Assembly: GCA_900768815.1 (NCBI GenBank) | Contig: CAAGEE010000021.1 | Location: 1 to 16,661 of the forward strand | Direction of reading: 5' to 3' | Source: Bacilli bacterium | GTDB lineage: Bacteria; Bacillota_I; Bacilli_A; RF39; UBA660 | DNA: 16,661 bases | Part shown: one piece after another, positions 12,784 to 16,661 of the stretch | Layout: every line of letters starts with the position of its first letter | How positions within the stretch are numbered: the first letter of the stretch is position 1 | The notes under the pieces: model-generated | Database searches by the model: none | What the model saw: only the letters and a program-made list of their open reading frames with translations | What the model was told of the DNA's origin: nothing | Position numbers and translations under genes: made by a program

Positions 12784-14145
12784 ATGAAAAAAAATAAAAA
12801 AAGTAAAAAAAATAAATTTCCCATATTAGTTTTTTTATTATCAATTATCATGCTACTACTTGGTTTTTATTATGAGTGTGTAGCAAGTCCATCTAGAATA
12901 TTAAAAAAAGTCCTTGTTAATATTACGTCAAATATAACAGACGTAATGGACATGTTTGAATTTGATACGAAAATGCCTCAAAGTAATACCAAAACACTAA
13001 CCATAAAAGTAAGTTCAAATACTAATAAGTATAAATCAAAACTTGACCTACAAAAATATAATAAAAAACTATCTGATATAAATTACCAAAACTTAACTAA
13101 AAACTTAAACGATACAAATACAATAGTCAAAATAGTAACAGATGCAAAAAACAAAAAAAGACTATTAACTGTTGATAGTTTTCTAGGAAATACCAAGCTT
13201 TTAAACACTAAGAGTCTTATAGAAAATGCAACAGAGTATCATTATGACCCAACTATAACATCATCATATATTAATCTTGGTAACAATACTTACTTTGAAT
13301 CAGTTAATGACAATACCAATACATATGATAATTTAAAGTACTTACATGAATATATAGTTCAGGAATTGGCTACTAACTTAATCGATAAAATAAAAGTAGA
13401 AAATGAAAAAGATTATAATAAAATAAATATAAACTTAAATAGTAAAGATCTAAATAATATTCTAGATACAGTTATTGATAACTTAACAAAAGATTCAAAA
13501 GCAAGTACAATTATAACAAGTTATAAAAAATATTTTATAATAGATAAAAAAGAGTTGAAAATATCTTTAAAAAACGTTAATATAGAGTTCTCTATCTATA
13601 CAGAGAAGTATACTTATAATATAAAAAAGTATGCTATTCATATTACAGATAAGAAAAGAAATATTGATATTAGCTACCATCCAGAAAACAAACAAACTGG
13701 AAGCGGAAGTATAAAAATAGACAATAATCAGTATAAATTTGAATATAAAAAAGCAAATAAGACAAAAGAAGTAATATTATACGATAATGCAAATAGAAAA
13801 ATAGGTGAAATATCTTTAGAAAAAACAAACACAGGTGTCCTTTTTGATAGTAATACCTTAATAAACGACAATGAATTAAATATAAATTATATATATAATA
13901 TTCTAAATTTAAAAAAGAAAAAGTCATACGATGAAGAGCAACAATTAATAATAAGACATTCTAGTAAAGAGCAAGAAATATTAAATCTAGACTTAGTCAT
14001 AAACACAAAAGTAGACGCCAAAAGTAGAATACTAGAAAATAATAAAGACACAATAATTAAGAGTTCCCTAACTGAGCAAGAACAAACTAATTTAAATGAT
14101 AGATACATAAATTTATTCAATGAATTAAATAATAAAAAGGAGTAA
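12784..14145 (+). CDS. Single-pass membrane protein of unknown function, 453 aa
   Basis: I do not recognise this family. A very basic start (KKNKKSKKNK) and one membrane segment (about residues 13-29) leave a 420-residue external part rich in Asn, Lys and Ile. The pattern is alternating strands and helices with no Cys cluster, no lipobox and no catalytic motif. The middle holds HITDKKRNIDISYHP and a run of paired strands (about 280-360) that suggest a repeated beta fold of the kind seen in extracytoplasmic binding or scaffold proteins. The ATG at 12784 is preferred; AGGAG at 12768-12772 is 11 bases upstream, slightly long. Reading further upstream in frame only translates the promoter region. 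It is the first gene of a two-gene operon, with the next ATG four bases after its stop. Confidence 0.7.
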   Translation: MKKNKKSKKNKFPILVFLLSIIMLLLGFYYECVASPSRILKKVLVNITSNITDVMDMFEFDTKMPQSNTKTLTIKVSSNTNKYKSKLDLQKYNKKLSDINYQNLTKNLNDTNTIVKIVTDAKNKKRLLTVDSFLGNTKLLNTKSLIENATEYHYDPTITSSYINLGNNTYFESVNDNTNTYDNLKYLHEYIVQELATNLIDKIKVENEKDYNKININLNSKDLNNILDTVIDNLTKDSKASTIITSYKKYFIIDKKELKISLKNVNIEFSIYTEKYTYNIKKYAIHITDKKRNIDISYHPENKQTGSGSIKIDNNQYKFEYKKANKTKEVILYDNANRKIGEISLEKTNTGVLFDSNTLINDNELNINYIYNILNLKKKKSYDEEQQLIIRHSSKEQEILNLDLVINTKVDAKSRILENNKDTIIKSSLTEQEQTNLNDRYINLFNELNNKKE

Positions 14146-14149
14146 TATC

Positions 14150-14686
14150 ATGACTAAGAAGAAAAATAAAAATGCCCTAAGAAAAATAATCCCCAAAACG
14201 ACATCCGAAATAATCTTAACCTTAGTATTTGTATTACTATTAATATCAGTCATAACTCTACTTTGTGTTGCGGTATCGAAAAAGAATGAATTTAAACAAA
14301 AACAAAGTGCCGATATAGTAATACCAATAATAGAAAAAGAAACTAATAATAACCTTAATGTTGATATATCAGAACTAAAGGGAAATTCATTAAAAGATTA
14401 TTCTTTTCACATTACAAATTACAAAGGAAACAATATTAATAAAGAAAAAATGTCTTACAGTATTTTATTGAGTACAAATGATAATGATGTAACACTAAAA
14501 TTATATAAAAATGGTACAGAAGATAATCTGTTAAAGAACCAGTCTAGTTATGAATTAAAGGGCTTAAAACTAATAAACAACAAAAAACAAGATGATGTCT
14601 ATACATTAATTATAAAAGCTAATAAAAACATAGAAAAAAAACAAAACGTAAGTATTCAAATCATCAGCGTAGAAATTGACAAATAA
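14150..14686 (+). CDS. Membrane-anchored protein of unknown function, 178 aa
   Basis: I do not recognise this protein. A basic N-terminus is followed by one membrane segment (about residues 20-42) and an external domain of about 135 residues that looks beta-rich (YSFHITNYKG, MSYSILLSTN, VTLKLYKNGTE, VYTLIIKANK, VSIQIISVEI). Its layout, though not clearly its sequence, resembles the 177-aa protein encoded at 12159, which suggests a similar beta-sandwich architecture. AGGAG (14138-14142) supports the ATG, and the gene follows the 453-aa membrane protein by four bases, so the two products are likely made together. The -35 box of the next promoter lies in its last codons. Confidence 0.7.
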   Translation: MTKKKNKNALRKIIPKTTSEIILTLVFVLLLISVITLLCVAVSKKNEFKQKQSADIVIPIIEKETNNNLNVDISELKGNSLKDYSFHITNYKGNNINKEKMSYSILLSTNDNDVTLKLYKNGTEDNLLKNQSSYELKGLKLINNKKQDDVYTLIIKANKNIEKKQNVSIQIISVEIDK

Positions 14687-14704
14687 TGTAGAATAATATA
14701 TACT
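14676..14704 (+). promoter_or_regulatory. Sigma-A promoter of the DUF1292/repeat-protein operon
   Basis: A perfect TTGACA (14676-14681) and TATACT (14699-14704) are separated by 17 bases. The -35 box overlaps the stop region of the upstream gene. The start of transcription should be near 14711, just before GGAGG at 14719-14723. Confidence 0.8.
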
Positions 14705-14729
14705 AATAAAGAGAATATGGAGGAATAAA

Positions 14730-15014
14730 ATGGAGAATATTGGAACAATAGATACAAATGAAAAAGTAGTAATTTTAAAAGACGGTAAAGAAGTTGAATG
14801 TGATATATTATTTACGTTTGACTGTGAGGAAACAAAAAGATCATATATAGGGTATAGTGATAATAGTATTGCTGAAAATGGTAGAAAAAACATATATGTG
14901 TCATCATATGATCCAAATGCAGAAAATATAGTTTTTGAAAACATAACAGATCCAAATGAAATGAAAATGGTACAAGATGTCTTAGTACAACTAGATGAAG
15001 ATAGTAGAAGATAG
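14730..15014 (+). CDS. DUF1292-like (YrzB-type) protein, 94 aa
   Basis: The small acidic protein has the pattern of DUF1292 proteins common in Bacillota. There is an opening strand VVILKDGKEVECDILFTFDCEE (about residues 13-34), a central KRSYIGYSD segment, then NIYVSSYDP and an FENITDPNEMKMVQDVLVQL ending, where the family has 'I-d-eE---v--vl'. No membrane segment or catalytic motif is seen and its function is not known. It has a near-consensus promoter and a strong GGAGG site. It lies 16 bases upstream of the long repeat protein and should be transcribed with it. The family call is made from pattern alone. Confidence 0.7.
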   Translation: MENIGTIDTNEKVVILKDGKEVECDILFTFDCEETKRSYIGYSDNSIAENGRKNIYVSSYDPNAENIVFENITDPNEMKMVQDVLVQLDEDSRR

Positions 15015-15030
15015 TTAGGAGTAGATTAAA

Positions 15031-16661
15031 ATGAATGAAAGAAAAATAAATTATAGTGATCTTGTACTAAGACGTGGTGATAGTGCAGCAACTATTAATG
15101 AAAAATTACTTACTGAGCAAACAGAACATATTTTTTCAGAAGATCAAGCATTAGAAATACTTTCTGAATTTGAAAACAAAGGTATTCAAGCTGGTATGGC
15201 AAAACAGCTTGAAGTATTATTAGCAAACAAAGAAGAGTATGAAACTGCAATAGATGAAAATAAAGATAAGAAAGAAATAATAGTAGAAAAAGATAATCCA
15301 AAGCCAGAAAATATTAGAGGATATGATGAGGCAATAGCTCAATCAAGAGAGGAAATTCGAAAAATAAATGAGCAAATTGCCGCTTTAGAAAAAGGCTTAG
15401 AAGAAATGAATAATACCCAAAATCCTGAAACAGACTTACCAGCCACAGAAGAAAGACCTCCAGAAGAGTCACACAATCCAACAACTCCTGTAACTCCACA
15501 AAATGAAGAGCCTAGAGTAGTAGAAACACCACCAGTAGAAAACAATCAAAATAACTATAGAACTATATTAAAAGAAATTGAAAAAAGCGAAAATGAATTG
15601 AGAGAATTAAATTCTAGAAGAGATGCTCTAAAAGCAGCACAAGAAAATATGGACAAAGAAATTTATCAAAGAGAAATGAAAGTTATAGAAAGATTCTTAG
15701 CTGGAGAACAATTAAAATTAGACCAAAATAGAAACTTAGCTAATAACTACGAAGCAGCATATTCTCTATTAAAAGACTTGGATGGCCTAACTGGACAACC
15801 TGATAATTCACGTGACACTCAAAATGGAAGAGACGAAGAAATTATAGCAAAAAGAAAAGAGTTAGCATCACATATGGATGAATTAACTGATACTTTAGCT
15901 ACAGAAGTAAGAAACAGAGTTCTTTCTGAAAGAGCAAACCGTAATAATAATGTTGCTGGTTTAACACCAGAACAAATAATTTCTAGATATGCTCCATTCG
16001 CAGAAATATATGACAATAATGGAATAAAAGAAACAGATCCACAAGTTTTAGTAGCAGAAGCTGAGCGTCAAATTAGAGAAAGAGAAGCAAGAAAAGAAGA
16101 AACAGCTCATAAAGTAGCAGTAAGAAGAATCGAACCAAATAGAGTAATAAATGTAATTCCTTCACATGTTGCTGGTGTTTCAGAAGAGCCAACTCCAGAA
16201 GTAGTTCAAACACCAATAAGAGAAGAAGGAAGAAGACTATCCAACGAAGAAGCACAAGATGCTCCAGACTATGTTGGAAAAAGATTAGAAGATAGTCAAC
16301 GTCAAGAACCAGTAAGAGAAGAAGGAAGAAGACTATCCAATGAAGAAGCACAAGATGCTCCAGACTATGTTGGAAAAAGATTGGAAGATAGTCAAAGTCA
16401 AGAACCAGTTATAGTTCCAACAGTTCCAGAAGTAGTTCAAGCACCAATAAGAGAAGAAGGAAGAAGACTATCCAATGAAGAAGCACAAGATGCTCCAGAC
16501 TATGTTGGAAAAAGATTAGAAGATAGTCAAATTCAAGCACCAGTAAGAGAAGAAGGAAGAAGATTATCCAACGAAGAAGCACAAGATGCTCCAGACTATG
16601 TCGGAAAAAGATTAGAAGATAGTCAAAGTCAAGAACCAGTAATAGTTCCAACAGTTCCAGA
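15031..16661 (+). CDS. Long coiled-coil protein with tandem repeats, right end outside window
   Basis: The ATG at 15031 follows AGGAGTAG (15017-15024), and the frame stays open to the window edge (543 codons visible). I do not recognise the family. No signal peptide or membrane segment is present at the start, so it appears cytoplasmic. Regions in order: a Glu/Lys-rich N-terminus; a coiled coil at about 98-131; a Pro/Glu-rich linker at about 132-172; a second coiled coil at about 175-225; a helical region with SRYAPFAEIYDNNG (about 327-340); then from residue 397 tandem copies of a 32-residue unit built on REEGRRLSNEEAQDAPDY followed by VGKRLEDSQ. Composition is very rich in Glu, Arg, Gln and Asn, with no Cys in the visible part. 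It could be a scaffold, a cytoskeletal element or a secreted effector without a classical signal. Confidence 0.8.
   Translation, partial: MNERKINYSDLVLRRGDSAATINEKLLTEQTEHIFSEDQALEILSEFENKGIQAGMAKQLEVLLANKEEYETAIDENKDKKEIIVEKDNPKPENIRGYDEAIAQSREEIRKINEQIAALEKGLEEMNNTQNPETDLPATEERPPEESHNPTTPVTPQNEEPRVVETPPVENNQNNYRTILKEIEKSENELRELNSRRDALKAAQENMDKEIYQREMKVIERFLAGEQLKLDQNRNLANNYEAAYSLLKDLDGLTGQPDNSRDTQNGRDEEIIAKRKELASHMDELTDTLATEVRNRVLSERANRNNNVAGLTPEQIISRYAPFAEIYDNNGIKETDPQVLVAEAERQIREREARKEETAHKVAVRRIEPNRVINVIPSHVAGVSEEPTPEVVQTPIREEGRRLSNEEAQDAPDYVGKRLEDSQRQEPVREEGRRLSNEEAQDAPDYVGKRLEDSQSQEPVIVPTVPEVVQAPIREEGRRLSNEEAQDAPDYVGKRLEDSQIQAPVREEGRRLSNEEAQDAPDYVGKRLEDSQSQEPVIVPTVP
16219..16661 (+). 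repeat. Nested in-frame tandem repeats (96 + 135 bp within a 231-bp unit)
   Basis: Copies of the coding unit start at 16219, 16315, 16450 and 16546. The first and third are 96 bp (32 codons). The second is 135 bp (45 codons) because it carries an extra Pro/Val-rich linker (PVIVPTVPEVVQAPI). The fourth begins the same linker when the window ends. The array is therefore a 231-bp (77-codon) higher-order unit present almost twice. The units differ at only a few, mostly synonymous, positions (AAC/AAT, TTA/TTG, GTT/GTC). Earlier sequence (PEVVQTPI, about 16195-16218) looks like a diverged copy of the linker. Confidence 0.95.

Noticed and set aside
12805..12900. Cys32 of the 453-aa protein as a lipoprotein cysteine
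   Set aside because: The residues before it (FYYE) do not fit a lipobox, so it is more likely a plain membrane anchor.
16073..16651. Leu-rich reverse-strand frames that look like membrane proteins
   Set aside because: They are antisense shadows of the Glu/Arg-rich repeats (GAA/AGA read backwards as Leu/Phe/Ser codons), with no ribosome sites. The forward frame is open throughout.
16219..16661. Regular repeats at the right edge as a CRISPR array
   Set aside because: The repeats are in-frame coding units of 96 and 135 bp with no unique spacers and no cas genes nearby.

Overview
The window is about 70% A+T, and every gene lies on the plus strand. It looks like chromosome of a low-GC Gram-positive bacterium (Bacillota, class Bacilli or a gut relative such as the RF39/Erysipelotrichia-type lineages). 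The support is a DnaI-type helicase loader close to thrS, a T-box leader, an mraZ-rsmH-ftsL-PBP cluster with a PASTA-domain PBP, and GGAG/GGTGAT ribosome binding sites. TGA is used as a stop (rsmH and the gene ending at 12162) and Trp is TGG, so this is genetic code 11, not the Mycoplasma code. The lineage call is inference.

Layout. (1) 1-443: the 3' end of a ComEC-like metallo-beta-lactamase domain, broken by a one-base deletion. (2) 540-1496: an unrecognised small protein and a HAD-fold phosphatase-like protein. (3) 1533-2438: the helicase loader DnaI with a terminator-like hairpin, then a consensus promoter and a membrane-anchored M23 peptidase (2508-3263). (4) 3280-5937: a promoter, a threonine T-box leader with its terminator, an MBL-fold hydrolase, and a threonyl-tRNA synthetase that lacks the TGS domain. 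(5) 5968-7309: a 1342-bp IS3-family insertion sequence with intact DDE residues. It splits the thrS terminator hairpin and is flanked by an unusually long 15-bp direct repeat. (6) 7386-12715: the mraZ operon. Its promoter and three-repeat MraZ operator precede mraZ, rsmH, ftsL, a division PBP with two PASTA domains and two single-pass membrane proteins, and a hairpin terminator ends it. (7) 12729-14686: a second operon of two single-pass membrane proteins of unknown function. (8) 14676 to the window end: a consensus promoter, a DUF1292-like protein, and a long cytoplasmic coiled-coil protein with nested, nearly identical tandem repeats that runs off the edge.

How the parts work together. Section 4 is a charging-controlled unit: low charged tRNA-Thr should raise both the MBL hydrolase and ThrS. 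Section 6 is a shortened division/cell-wall cluster in which mraY, murD and ftsW do not follow the PBP. Four unrecognised one-TM proteins with small extracytoplasmic domains take their place in sections 6 and 7. The best candidates for something undescribed are this envelope gene set and the repeat protein at the right edge. No CRISPR array, tRNA, rRNA or recognisable defence system was found.
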